A stretch of 8,566 nt of DNA from Chroococcidiopsidaceae cyanobacterium CP_BM_RX_35 (lineage in GTDB: Bacteria; Cyanobacteriota; Cyanobacteriia; Cyanobacteriales; Chroococcidiopsidaceae). The notes under the pieces were generated by a model, which ran no database searches, was not told the origin of the DNA, and worked only from the letters and a program-made list of their open reading frames with translations. The stretch covers positions 1 to 8,566 of the forward strand of contig JAFAVL010000474.1 in NCBI GenBank assembly GCA_019242465.1, in the 5' to 3' direction. Positions 1-6,096 of this stretch are shown here, one piece after another; position 1 is the first letter of the stretch, and each line of letters begins with the position of its first letter. The translations under genes were made by a program, and so were the position numbers.

Positions 1-273
1 AGCTGGCACTTGTAAGGTTACAGGCACAGTCCAAGCAAGACCATTGCTGAGGTGCATGCTATTCACAATGCTGTAGTAATCTTCTTCATCAACAAAGCCA
101 GTTAAGGGGCTGTAAATGCCAGTAGCGATACATTCAAGGTCAGCTAAGTTGCGTAAAGACAAAGAGAGCCGAGGTAGAGCCTGTGCGTTTTCCAACATCG
201 ACTGCCGCTCGCTACCGTATAACTTGCAATCGACCAGTTTTCCCCCGTGGGGCTGGATCAAAGTTTCGTGCAT
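1..273 (-). CDS. sat: ATP sulfurylase (sulfate adenylyltransferase), N-terminal part, runs off the left edge
   Basis: The enzyme makes adenosine 5'-phosphosulfate and pyrophosphate from ATP and sulfate, the first cytoplasmic step of sulfate assimilation. The complement of 273-1 reads 91 uninterrupted codons from an ATG. Near the N-terminus is LIQPHGGKLVD (residues 5-15), the HGG pattern typical of prokaryotic Sat proteins. NLADLECIATGIYSPLTGFV (residues 42-61) follows and matches the conserved block of the N-terminal PUA-like domain (D-L-E-x-I-A-x-G-x-[FY]-S-P-L-x-G-F). The catalytic domain lies outside the window. Family members are about 390 residues, so roughly a quarter is visible. The start is chosen because the family begins a few residues before HGG; only a weak purine stretch (AGCGGA) precedes it. 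It is divergent from dlh across a short spacer, and nothing in the visible part is broken. Confidence 0.93.
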   Translation of the reverse strand, partial: MHETLIQPHGGKLVDCKLYGSERQSMLENAQALPRLSLSLRNLADLECIATGIYSPLTGFVDEEDYYSIVNSMHLSNGLAWTVPVTLQVPA

Positions 274-370
274 AATTTTTCCGCTGAAATGCTAAATCAC
301 TGTACAACGCGGCTAGCCTAATATAGATCCGACCGGGGACATCATTAGTATCAGGCAAGGAGCAATCGGG
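274..370. promoter_or_regulatory. Divergent spacer between sat and dlh, presumed to hold both promoters
   Basis: This 97-base spacer separates the divergently oriented sat and dlh starts, so promoters for both should lie here; that is inference from layout. A TAATAT hexamer at 319-324 could serve as a -10 box, but no convincing -35 element sits at the right distance on either strand. A perfect 8-base palindrome, GGCTAGCC, occupies 311-318 beside it. No known operator was recognised. Confidence 0.35.
357..362 (+). promoter_or_regulatory. Ribosome binding site of dlh
   Basis: AAGGAG lies eight bases before the GTG at 371. It decides the dlh start: that GTG opens the frame which, after removal of the insertion element, continues directly into the conserved dienelactone hydrolase N-terminus. 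It also shows that the original gene start lies to the left of the mobile element. Confidence 0.75.
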
Positions 371-377
371 GTGCAGA

Positions 378-418
378 TTACAAGAAAAGAAGCAAAGCCC
401 ACGCGATTCATCCGTGGG
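378..418 (+). repeat. Left end of the IS element: TTAC cleavage site, AAAG guide, hairpin
   Basis: TTAC at 378-381 is the predicted target and left cleavage site and belongs to dlh. AAAG at 394-397 directly abuts a hairpin with stem CCCACG (398-403) and CGTGGG (413-418) around a nine-base loop. In IS608 the TnpA dimer recognises such a hairpin, and the AAAG guide pairs with TTAC to position cleavage. Confidence 0.85.
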
Positions 419-428
419 ATGTAGCGTT

Positions 429-444
429 GGCGGATTTATCCGCC
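429..444. repeat. Perfect inverted repeat over the stop codon of the RHH gene
   Basis: GGCGGA (429-434) and TCCGCC (439-444) form a six-pair stem around TTTA; the flanking A-T bases could extend the pairing. The TAA stop of the minus-strand RHH gene (438-436) lies in it. On that strand it could act as a weak terminator or protect the message end, but no T-run follows. It may also be a secondary structure of the element's left end. Confidence 0.5.
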
Positions 445-582
445 GTCAGTCTTAATTTTGCGCTTGAGTCCCCTAATCAGCTCTCGGAGGACATCGGTCT
501 TTGTCCTACCCACATATTGACAGTACTGTTCAAGGATCTCAAGTTCATACTCCTCAATCCGAAAATCTAATCTTTTCTTCAT
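436..582 (-). CDS. Small ribbon-helix-helix (CopG/Arc-like) DNA-binding protein inside the IS element
   Basis: This encodes a 48-residue protein. KRLDFRI (residues 3-9) would form the DNA-contacting beta strand, EEYELEILEQYCQYVG (10-25) helix A, and RTKTDVLRELIRGLKRKI (26-43) helix B; this is the RHH layout, acting as a dimer. A longer frame opens up to 669, but the extra N-terminal residues are hydrophobic, overlap tnpB in antisense and do not belong to the fold, so the start at 582 is preferred. The gene is divergent from tnpB with 34 bases between the two starts, so its promoter must overlap tnpB sequence and vice versa. From this arrangement I infer a repressor of tnpB or of itself. Small RHH genes next to tnpB are familiar in cyanobacterial elements. 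An antitoxin role is less likely because no toxin gene is present. Confidence 0.7.
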   Translation of the reverse strand: MKKRLDFRIEEYELEILEQYCQYVGRTKTDVLRELIRGLKRKIKTDGG

Positions 583-586
583 GTTT

Positions 587-646
587 TTGTACAGCAAGCA
601 TGTGTACGATAGTAGCATGAAGACATTGAAGTTTAAGTTGTACAGC
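587..646. promoter_or_regulatory. TGTAC repeats between the RHH and tnpB starts, candidate operator
   Basis: TGTAC occurs at 588-592, 603-607 and 639-643. The first and third are part of a nine-base direct repeat, TTGTACAGC (587-595 and 638-646). The first two sit in the short gap between the divergent starts. RHH repressors commonly bind short repeated sites in front of their own gene, so this is a reasonable operator candidate. It has not been tested and could be chance. Confidence 0.3.
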
Positions 647-1741
647 CATAAGAGGAATAGGTATCTCAAGCGGACAATTAATGCCGCAGGAGTTATCTAC
701 AACCATTGTATTGCACTCCACAAACGATACTATCGCATGTGGGGCAAGCACATTCCCTGTGCGAAACTTCAGTCCCATATTGCCAAAATCAGAAAGCGTA
801 ACCCGTTCTGGCAGTTGGTTGGCTCTCAAGCAGTACAGGATATCTGTCAACGCCTTGAGAAAGCGTATCAACTATTTTTTCAACATTACAAAAAAGGAGT
901 AAGACCACCAGGATTCAAGCAAGTTAAAAAGTATAAATCATTCACCCTAAAACAAGCAGGCTACAAGTTTCTGGGTGGCAATCGAGTGAAGATTGGAAAT
1001 AAGGTTTATCAATACTGGAATTCCAGACCTATTGAAGGAAAAGTCAAAACCTTAACCATCAAACGTACACTATTAGGTGAGTTGTTTATGGTTGTGGTTG
1101 TGGACAACATTTCAGAATATGAAGTCAAACTCAAGACTGGTAAGATAGCAGGGTTTGACTTTGGGCTGAAAGTCTTCCTAACTTGTAGTGAAGGATTCAA
1201 TATTGAGTCACCTCAGTTCCTTAAACAGTCAATTAGTGATATCAAGAAAGCAAGTCGGCAGCACTCGAAAAAACTCAAGGGTTCAGTCAATAGAGAACAA
1301 GCTAGAAAGCAGCTTGTACGCAAGCACGACGACGTTGCTAATCGCCGCTCTGATTGGTTCTGGAAGTTAGCTCATGACCTAACTAACAAGTTTGACTTGC
1401 TGTGCTTTGAGACATTGAATCTTAAGGGGATGCAACGCCTTTGGGGACGGAAAGTCTCAGACTTAGCTTTTAGAGATTTTCTTCAAATTCTTGAAGGGGT
1501 TGCCAGTAAGAAGGGCAAGCGAGTAGTCTACATTGACCGCTGGTATCCCTCAACTAAGACTTGTTCTTGTTGTGGATTTGAAATCGACAAATTAGACTTA
1601 TCGATGCGTTGGTGGCGTTGTCCATCTTGCCATTCTGAGAACGATAGAGACAACAATGCCAGCATTAATATCAAAATGGTTGGGATCTCAACCATAGGAT
1701 TAGGGAATGTCAGACAAGCTGAGCTTGCAATTCCTGTCTGA
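617..1741 (+). CDS. tnpB: TnpB, RNA-guided RuvC-type endonuclease of the IS element
   Basis: TnpB uses an RNA made from the transposon right end to cut DNA beside a transposon-specific motif. Cutting the empty donor site favours retention of the element. The protein has 374 residues from ATG 617, starting MKTLKFKLYSHKRNRYLKRT as usual for the family. The frame is open from ATG 581, but those 12 extra residues are atypical and overlap the RHH start. The RuvC triad is complete: D181 in GFDFGL, E265 in LLCFETLN and D345 in DRDNNAS. A zinc finger sits between the last two acidic residues, with C316/C319 (TCSCCG) and C335/C338 (RCPSCH). The N-terminal part (about 1-165) is basic and fits the WED/REC-like RNA-binding lobe. 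Length and motifs suggest an active nuclease. It is divergent from the RHH gene, and its 3' end runs into the right-end hairpin. Confidence 0.93.
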   Translation: MKTLKFKLYSHKRNRYLKRTINAAGVIYNHCIALHKRYYRMWGKHIPCAKLQSHIAKIRKRNPFWQLVGSQAVQDICQRLEKAYQLFFQHYKKGVRPPGFKQVKKYKSFTLKQAGYKFLGGNRVKIGNKVYQYWNSRPIEGKVKTLTIKRTLLGELFMVVVVDNISEYEVKLKTGKIAGFDFGLKVFLTCSEGFNIESPQFLKQSISDIKKASRQHSKKLKGSVNREQARKQLVRKHDDVANRRSDWFWKLAHDLTNKFDLLCFETLNLKGMQRLWGRKVSDLAFRDFLQILEGVASKKGKRVVYIDRWYPSTKTCSCCGFEIDKLDLSMRWWRCPSCHSENDRDNNASINIKMVGISTIGLGNVRQAELAIPV

Positions 1742-1802
1742 GTCCTGAATCCCATCGGTTTCTAGCCGTGGGAGTGGATCAATAAACGCAATGTCGAGTT
1801 GA
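1620..1802 (+). ncRNA. Predicted omega RNA (reRNA) of TnpB with guide into dlh
   Basis: In characterised IS200/IS605 elements, the guide RNA scaffold comes from the 3' end of tnpB plus the right end, and the guide is the flanking sequence just outside. Here the scaffold would end at TCAA (1782) and the guide would begin at 1783 with TAAACGCAATGTCGAG. The 5' boundary given is arbitrary; the 3' boundary assumes a guide of about 20 bases. No promoter was identified. This is a prediction from family behaviour. Confidence 0.45.
1747..1782 (+). repeat. Right end of the IS element: GAAT guide, hairpin, TCAA cleavage site
   Basis: GAAT (1747-1750) abuts a hairpin with stem CCCA-T-CGG (1751-1758) and CCGTGGG (1766-1772), with T1755 bulged and a seven-base loop. 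A six-base linker leads to TCAA (1779-1782). The bulged-T stem, guide at the 5' foot and TCAA are the IS608 right-end signature. The CCGTGGGA arm is shared with the left hairpin. Confidence 0.87.
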
Positions 1803-1873
1803 GAGTAGACGACAGTTTGATGCGCGTGTACGTAGCGACCCCTAAACCATCTGGTCTTTATCCAGGCATTCTT

Positions 1874-1881
1874 TTCGGAGA
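1874..1881 (+). other. Frameshift point in dlh (one extra base)
   Basis: Codons up to TTC (1874-1876) read PGILF in one frame, and codons from AGC (1881) read SDIYQLGGP in another. Family members have one residue between these blocks, but four bases (GGAG) stand here. One inserted G is the simplest explanation. The upstream frame hits a stop about 50 bases later. Confidence 0.75.
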
Positions 1882-2547
1882 GCGACATTTATCAGTTAGG
1901 TGGACCCATAACCCGTCTGGTTGACCATTTAGCAGGACGCAGCTACAATGTAGCTGCCCCAGAAATTTTTCATCGGACTGAGCCAATTGGATTGGTCATT
2001 GCGCCGGACGATCTTGGTCGGATGCGGGGCAATGACAATGCTCGCCGCACTCGGATTGCTAACTATGACTCCGATGCTCAAGCTACGATTGAATTTCTTA
2101 AGAGCGAAAGTCCGGTTGCTCCTGGCAAAATCGGCACTTTGGGCTTCTGTATTGGCGGTCATCTGGCTTTTCGCGCCGCCATGCACAGCGAAATTAGGGC
2201 AGCTGCTTGTTGCTACCCCACTGGTATACCTAGCGGTAAACTGGGCAAAGAGGTTCCCGACACTATCCAACGGGTGAGTGAAATTAAGGGCGAGGTGCTA
2301 ACTGTCTTCGGTACTCTTGACCCCCATATCCCGGAAAATGACCGTCAAACTATAGTGCAATCCCTTGAGCAAGCTGGCGTGCCTCATCAGACTCTCTTGT
2401 ATGAAGCCGATCATATCTTCATGCGTGATGACGGTCATCGCTACGATCCTGCTGCCGCTGATGCTGCCTGGACAGAAATTACATCTTTCTTCAGACGGAT
2501 TTTTGGGTGAATTTTCGACTGCCGTTCCTAATCCCTCAGAATCATTT

Positions 2548-3354
2548 ATGCCCTGTCAACCCTTGTCTCAATTCATTGCCGACGGTTTGCCTCAGTGTGT
2601 TCGTCTGATTGCTACAGATATGGACGGTACGCTGACGCAGCAGGGGAAATTCACCCCATCTTTGCTGCAAGCTTTAGAGGACTTAGCGGCGGCTGATATA
2701 AAAGTGCTAATAGTTACAGGACGCTCGGCTGGATGGGTGAGTGGTTTGGTGAGTTATCTACCACTTGTGGGCGTGATCGCTGAAAACGGTGGGCTATTCT
2801 ACCCAAATGATAGTGAAGCACCAATCGCCTTGACACCTCTGCCCGACTTAAATGCTCATCGACGGCATCTGGCTGAGGCTTTTACCCAATTACAGACGGA
2901 ATTTCCCCAAATTAGCGAGTCTGCTGACAATTGCTTTCGCCTCACAGACTGGACTTTTGATGTGCGAGGGCTGAGTCAAGTCCAACTACAAAGATTGGGA
3001 AGCCTTTGCCATCACCTTGGCTGGGGTTTCACCTATAGCAACGTTCAATGTCATATCAAACCCCTCAATCAAGACAAGGCGACTGGGCTATTACAGGTAT
3101 GGCACGATCGCTTCCCTGAGTACACAGAAGCACAAATTGTCACCGTAGGCGATAGCCCCAATGATGAAACTCTATTCAATCCCAGTTTTTTTCCCGTTTC
3201 CGTTGGCGTTGCCAACGTGCTGCGCTACACTAACCAGTTGACTCATTTGCCTACCTACGTCACCACAGCTGCTGAGGGTGAGGGGTTTGGCGAGTTGGCA
3301 AAATATCTTTTAGATTCTACTTTAGGAATTCAGGCTGCCATTAATTCCGTATAA
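2548..3354 (+). CDS. HAD-superfamily (subclass IIB) phosphatase
   Basis: A predicted Mg2+-dependent cytoplasmic phosphohydrolase of 268 residues; the substrate cannot be read from the sequence, and a sugar-phosphate is a guess based on the Cof/sucrose-phosphatase-like subclass. All four HAD motifs are seen: I, DMDGT with nucleophile D24 and acid/base D26; II, VTGRS with T57; III, K177 in the PLNQDKATGL block; IV, GDSPND with D202 and D206. The cap of subclass IIB would lie about residues 85-170. The start at ATG 2548 is chosen because it lies just before the conserved core and 37 bases after the dlh stop; the frame is open back to 2365, but that part is a shadow of dlh. No strong ribosome binding site is visible. 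The spacing and direction suggest cotranscription with dlh. The gene appears intact. Confidence 0.88.
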   Translation: MPCQPLSQFIADGLPQCVRLIATDMDGTLTQQGKFTPSLLQALEDLAAADIKVLIVTGRSAGWVSGLVSYLPLVGVIAENGGLFYPNDSEAPIALTPLPDLNAHRRHLAEAFTQLQTEFPQISESADNCFRLTDWTFDVRGLSQVQLQRLGSLCHHLGWGFTYSNVQCHIKPLNQDKATGLLQVWHDRFPEYTEAQIVTVGDSPNDETLFNPSFFPVSVGVANVLRYTNQLTHLPTYVTTAAEGEGFGELAKYLLDSTLGIQAAINSV

Positions 3355-3395
3355 ATACTGTTTTTGATCCTAGCCATATGTAGGTTTAAATAAGA

Positions 3396-3422
3396 TAAAG
3401 CATAGAAGTATTAAGTGCTTTA
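3396..3422. repeat. Dyad in the spacer between the HAD gene and the DISARM locus
   Basis: TAAAGCA (3396-3402) and TGCTTTA (3416-3422) form a perfect seven-pair stem around a 13-base loop. It could be a weak terminator for the HAD gene or an operator for the genes to its right. No T-run follows, and the stem is AT-rich. The spacer 3355-3469 is otherwise featureless; a TTGATC (3364-3369) and TAAGAT (3391-3396) pair is too widely spaced to call a promoter. Confidence 0.3.
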
Positions 3423-3469
3423 CTCCAGTTAATACCCCTGATTCAAAGCAGTTAAGTAACTGATAAAAA

Positions 3470-4501
3470 ATGGCAACGCTGATTCAGCCTTCGTTACAAC
3501 ACACAACTAACAATACAAAATTTTATTTCATTAACAATAATAACAAATGGGCTTCTCTGCCAGAATGGGGAAACTTTTTGATTAATATAGGCAGTAGCAT
3601 TGTAGAAAGTCAAATTGGGAAAGAGCGATTTGTAGTAGGTCTTGCCATTTCTACTAGAAGTTATGCCGCTGCTTTGGCCGCTTTAGGCATTGTGCTGGCA
3701 AAATCTGTTACTCCACTTAACAGCATTACATGTGAAACGCATTTTGAACGACTTTGTAAACTTAAACAAGGAACGCAAGTTTTTTATGGAGATAGTAATG
3801 GCTAGTCAAACGCTATTTTTGACGGTATTTGTAACGATTATGGTCAACCTCGAATTAAAGTCAGGACACAGAAATTAGGAGGAAGAAAAAAGAAAAAAGA
3901 GCCTGACTTAATATACTTCATTCGTAGAGAAGAATCCCAGAAGGTAAAGTTTGCACCAAGTTATCCTAAGATGCAAATGGGTAAACCTATTATTATTCAC
4001 AAGTTACTTAATTGCTGCCTTGCTAGTGCTGACACGCTTAATTTTTGCACAAAAACACAACTCGAATGCGTAATCCTTGGACATACAGGTATTCTTAAAC
4101 ACGAAATCACAAAAATACCTTTTGCCTGTAGTTCACTCAGTTCTGATTTCAAAAAAGGCACTTTGCAAGATGTTTTACGAGTGCGTAAATTTATGAGCAA
4201 AGGAGAGGCATACCGCTCATAAATTTTACCATTAGATGGACAAGAAGAACCCAAAACAGCTGAGGCATTGATACCTGACATAACCATATTTGATGGAGCA
4301 TCTAGTTTTATCAAATGGCGCGATTACTGGCGTAATTCCCATTGGATTATTTTGCTTGATCGCATAGAACCACGCTTTAGGAATGCCGTGAATATCATCA
4401 ATCAGGAGTATAGTTACCGTATTTGTGAAGGTGGAATAAAACATATCCCAATGATTCCACCAGGGGTTGAAATCGTTGTTTATCAGGAAGCTCGTCAATG
4501 A
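3470..4501 (+). pseudogene. DrmE-like N-terminal half (class 2 DISARM), with two in-frame stop codons
   Basis: One continuous frame of 343 codons is interrupted only by TAG at 3803-3805 (codon 112) and TAA at 4220-4222 (codon 251). There is no frame change, and sensible protein sequence continues across both stops. The first segment has VVGLAISTRSYAAALAALGI (residues 55-74), like the first strand and helix of a P-loop-type fold without a Walker A. The last segment has DITIFDGASSFIKWRDYWR (270-288) followed by WIILLDRIEPRF, resembling the second acidic strand region of a degenerate helicase domain. I recognise this as resembling the N-terminal part of DrmE, whose biochemical role in DISARM is unknown. 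Start ATG 3470 follows an in-frame stop closely and has no clear ribosome binding site. The final TGA overlaps the next ATG. It is probably inactivated; readthrough at two different stops is unlikely. Confidence 0.6.
4485..4488 (+). promoter_or_regulatory. Ribosome binding site for the ORF starting at 4498
   Basis: AGGA lies nine bases before ATG 4498, inside the end of the preceding frame. Together with the ATGA stop/start overlap (4498-4501), this supports genuine reinitiation or coupled translation at this point. Confidence 0.5.
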
Positions 4502-6096
4502 CTCATATTTCCCTATTAGCTGTTAACGACATTTACTCCTGTAGCAACTGTTGTAAAATAAAACACCATCCAGTGAAGCATCATGAGTTTGGTAATTTTT
4601 GCCTGCAGTTGAAAAACTTTGAGCGGCAACTGAACGAAGCCGCTGAGGACGATTATTGGAAGACATTTCTGCGACCACTCCGGCAGTATCAATTTGAATT
4701 GTGTGCAGCACCACTTCCGTTCAACTATCCAACAGTCTGTCAACCAGAAACTCTTGATCTCCTAGAAAAGCATTTGTCCCGATGCGAAAGGCTCTATCCC
4801 AATTTTACGATAACTGCCCGTGCTCTTCTTGCTTATGTGACTGTTTTATCACAATCGTATGAAAATCCTTTGCTGGATTTTATAGCGGAAATCTACAGTA
4901 CCTGCTGGGGAGAGAATGTAGCCTTGCTAGTAAAAGAATCAAAGTTAATTTCTGCTGTAGAGAAGATGTTAGCTACAAACCCTAGATTACGCGGAATTGA
5001 ACTTTTAGTGCCATCCCAGCTGCGTGGCGGCACTTGCTACGAAAGATTAATTGTTATTGGCCCAACCCGTTGGTTTCCGGACTACATTTTCAGTGCATCG
5101 CGGGCGACAGAAATTGAGATATTGCACTACAGTTGGATAAGGGATAAATGGCAGCCTGAACCTGTATTTCTTGGCTCTAACAATGTGCAAACCTTAGCCC
5201 CGCAAACCGTCCAGTTTGCGATGCCAGAGAAAGTTAATAGTAACGACAATGCAACAGTGGGAAACTATCTTGAGCCAGAGGAACTTCTGCTACCACCTAT
5301 CAATTGGAGTCAAATTGTAAAAGACTTTGCTCGTTCGTCACTAGATAGTCTCGACCAAGAAGATGAAGATCTAGAGTCGCGTTTGTTTTTGTTGGAGGGG
5401 AGAGCAGCTGCTTTTCTTGATGCCAAGGCAAAGCAAATCGTAATTGACTTGAAAGGAAATGACGAAATTGACCTGGAAGAGGATAACCAGTCGCAGGTGG
5501 AAAAAATTCCCGTGACTGATATTGAGCCTGGTATGTTCATTCTTTTACGCACAAGTGGCGGTGGTGACTATATTATTGCCTTAGCAAATCGTCGCTTGGG
5601 AGAAAAAGCCCAACGCACTAGAGCTTTGCAGAGTGAATGGAAAGCTCTGCTCAGACAGAAGGTAAAGTCAAGCGGTATCCAAACTGTTATCAAATATCTG
5701 CTTAAACTTGGTTCTCTCCATGCAAATGAACTAAATGTTCGTAACTGGATGTCTGAAAGACACATTAGACCTGATAATGATCAGGACTTTGATGCAATCT
5801 TGAATTTTGTTGGTTTAGGAGACAGGTTGAAGCAATTTTACGAAGCTGCAAGTTTAATTAATAGTGCCCACCGGAGCGCTGGTAAGCATATCCGTAAGTT
5901 ACTCCTTCAACGAGTTTGTCAGTCTGATCTGCAACAACTTGAGCGACTAGGCAAAATGAATTTTGAACTTTCCGAAGTAGATGGCGGTAGCATGACTGCA
6001 TTCCGGATTGTGGATATTAGTACGAAAACCGTAATGGTTTCTACATCAAAAATTGCCCATCCTTTTCAATTGGAAAGTGGATTTATAAATGGTTGA
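4498..6096 (+). CDS. drmE: DrmE-like protein, C-terminal half (DISARM-associated)
   Basis: This encodes 532 residues, open throughout. Residues 1-40 contain a Cys/His cluster (C15, C18, C19, H23, H24, H28, H29, C35). Residues about 120-215 look like a RecA-like or Rossmann domain: NVALLVKESKLISAVE (140-155), then PSQLRGG (172-178), then YERLIVIGPTRWFPDYIF (181-198). A charged acidic stretch spans about 283-335. The C-terminal region (about 380-500) has the blocks LNVRNWMSERHIRPDNDQDF and INSAHRSAGKHIRKLLLQRV, which I associate with DrmE of class 2 DISARM. No Walker A is present. The ATG overlaps the previous stop as ATGA, and the end overlaps drmA by eight bases, so it belongs to the same operon. 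It may be one half of a DrmE split by a frameshift, or a naturally separate subunit. The assignment is by motif memory and its position before drmA. Confidence 0.65.
   Translation: MTHISLLAVNDIYSCSNCCKIKHHPVKHHEFGNFCLQLKNFERQLNEAAEDDYWKTFLRPLRQYQFELCAAPLPFNYPTVCQPETLDLLEKHLSRCERLYPNFTITARALLAYVTVLSQSYENPLLDFIAEIYSTCWGENVALLVKESKLISAVEKMLATNPRLRGIELLVPSQLRGGTCYERLIVIGPTRWFPDYIFSASRATEIEILHYSWIRDKWQPEPVFLGSNNVQTLAPQTVQFAMPEKVNSNDNATVGNYLEPEELLLPPINWSQIVKDFARSSLDSLDQEDEDLESRLFLLEGRAAAFLDAKAKQIVIDLKGNDEIDLEEDNQSQVEKIPVTDIEPGMFILLRTSGGGDYIIALANRRLGEKAQRTRALQSEWKALLRQKVKSSGIQTVIKYLLKLGSLHANELNVRNWMSERHIRPDNDQDFDAILNFVGLGDRLKQFYEAASLINSAHRSAGKHIRKLLLQRVCQSDLQQLERLGKMNFELSEVDGGSMTAFRIVDISTKTVMVSTSKIAHPFQLESGFING

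Larger units (their letters stand above)
382..1782 (+). mobile_element. IS200/IS605-family (IS608-like) element carrying RHH gene and tnpB, no tnpA
   Basis: The boundaries come from the end signals. TTAC (378-381) precedes the left end and TCAA (1779-1782) closes the right end. Each subterminal hairpin has a guide tetranucleotide at its 5' foot: AAAG at 394-397 and GAAT at 1747-1750. These four tetranucleotides are the ones described for IS608 (ISHp608). No target duplication is present, as expected for a single-strand transposon. Joining 381 to 1783 restores the dlh reading frame, which independently confirms both ends. The 1401-bp element holds a minus-strand ribbon-helix-helix gene and a plus-strand tnpB. 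There is no Y1 transposase gene, so movement would need TnpA from a related copy elsewhere. Confidence 0.9.
371..2510 (+). pseudogene. Dienelactone hydrolase family protein, interrupted by an IS element and by a frameshift
   Basis: This was an alpha/beta-hydrolase of the dienelactone hydrolase family (cytoplasmic, Cys-Asp-His triad; substrate unknown). The gene is in three pieces. Bases 371-381 (GTG CAG ATT AC) join seamlessly to 1783 and give MQITKRNVELRVDDSLMRVY and on to PGILF, 35 residues ending at 1876. The frame then changes because four bases (1877-1880) stand where three are expected. From 1881 the other frame reads SDIYQLGGPITRL and runs to the TGA at 2508. The nucleophile elbow GFCIGGH (Cys codon 2148), the Asp of GTLDPH (2319) and the His of EADHIF (2412) are all present in the downstream piece. 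Rebuilt, the protein is about 245 residues, normal for the family. As it stands, neither part can give the full enzyme; only excision plus a frame correction would. The frameshift could be a sequencing error. Confidence 0.85.

Noticed and set aside
581..616. tnpB start at ATG 581
   Set aside because: The extra 12 residues are unlike TnpB N-termini and overlap the RHH start codon on the other strand; MKTLKFKLY from 617 is the family-like start.
1992..2510. Separate short hydrolase gene starting at TTG 1992
   Set aside because: Conserved dienelactone hydrolase sequence continues upstream in the same frame to about 1878 and then in another frame and across the IS element, so this is a remnant with no real start there.
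2365..2547. Upstream extension of the HAD gene to ATG 2365
   Set aside because: This stretch overlaps the catalytic 3' end of dlh in another frame and has no HAD-like sequence; the core begins just after ATG 2548.
3878..3899. GGAGGA followed by an in-phase A-AAA-AAG slippery heptamer, a possible programmed -1 frameshift
   Set aside because: The -1 frame reaches a TGA within a few codons, the site lies after the TAG at 3803, and the spacing to the GGAGGA is too short for the dnaX-type arrangement. It is explained by the lysine-rich coding stretch.
5310..5765. Minus-strand frames inside the DrmE-like gene
   Set aside because: Low-complexity, serine-rich translations antisense to a well-supported gene, with no recognisable motifs or start signals.
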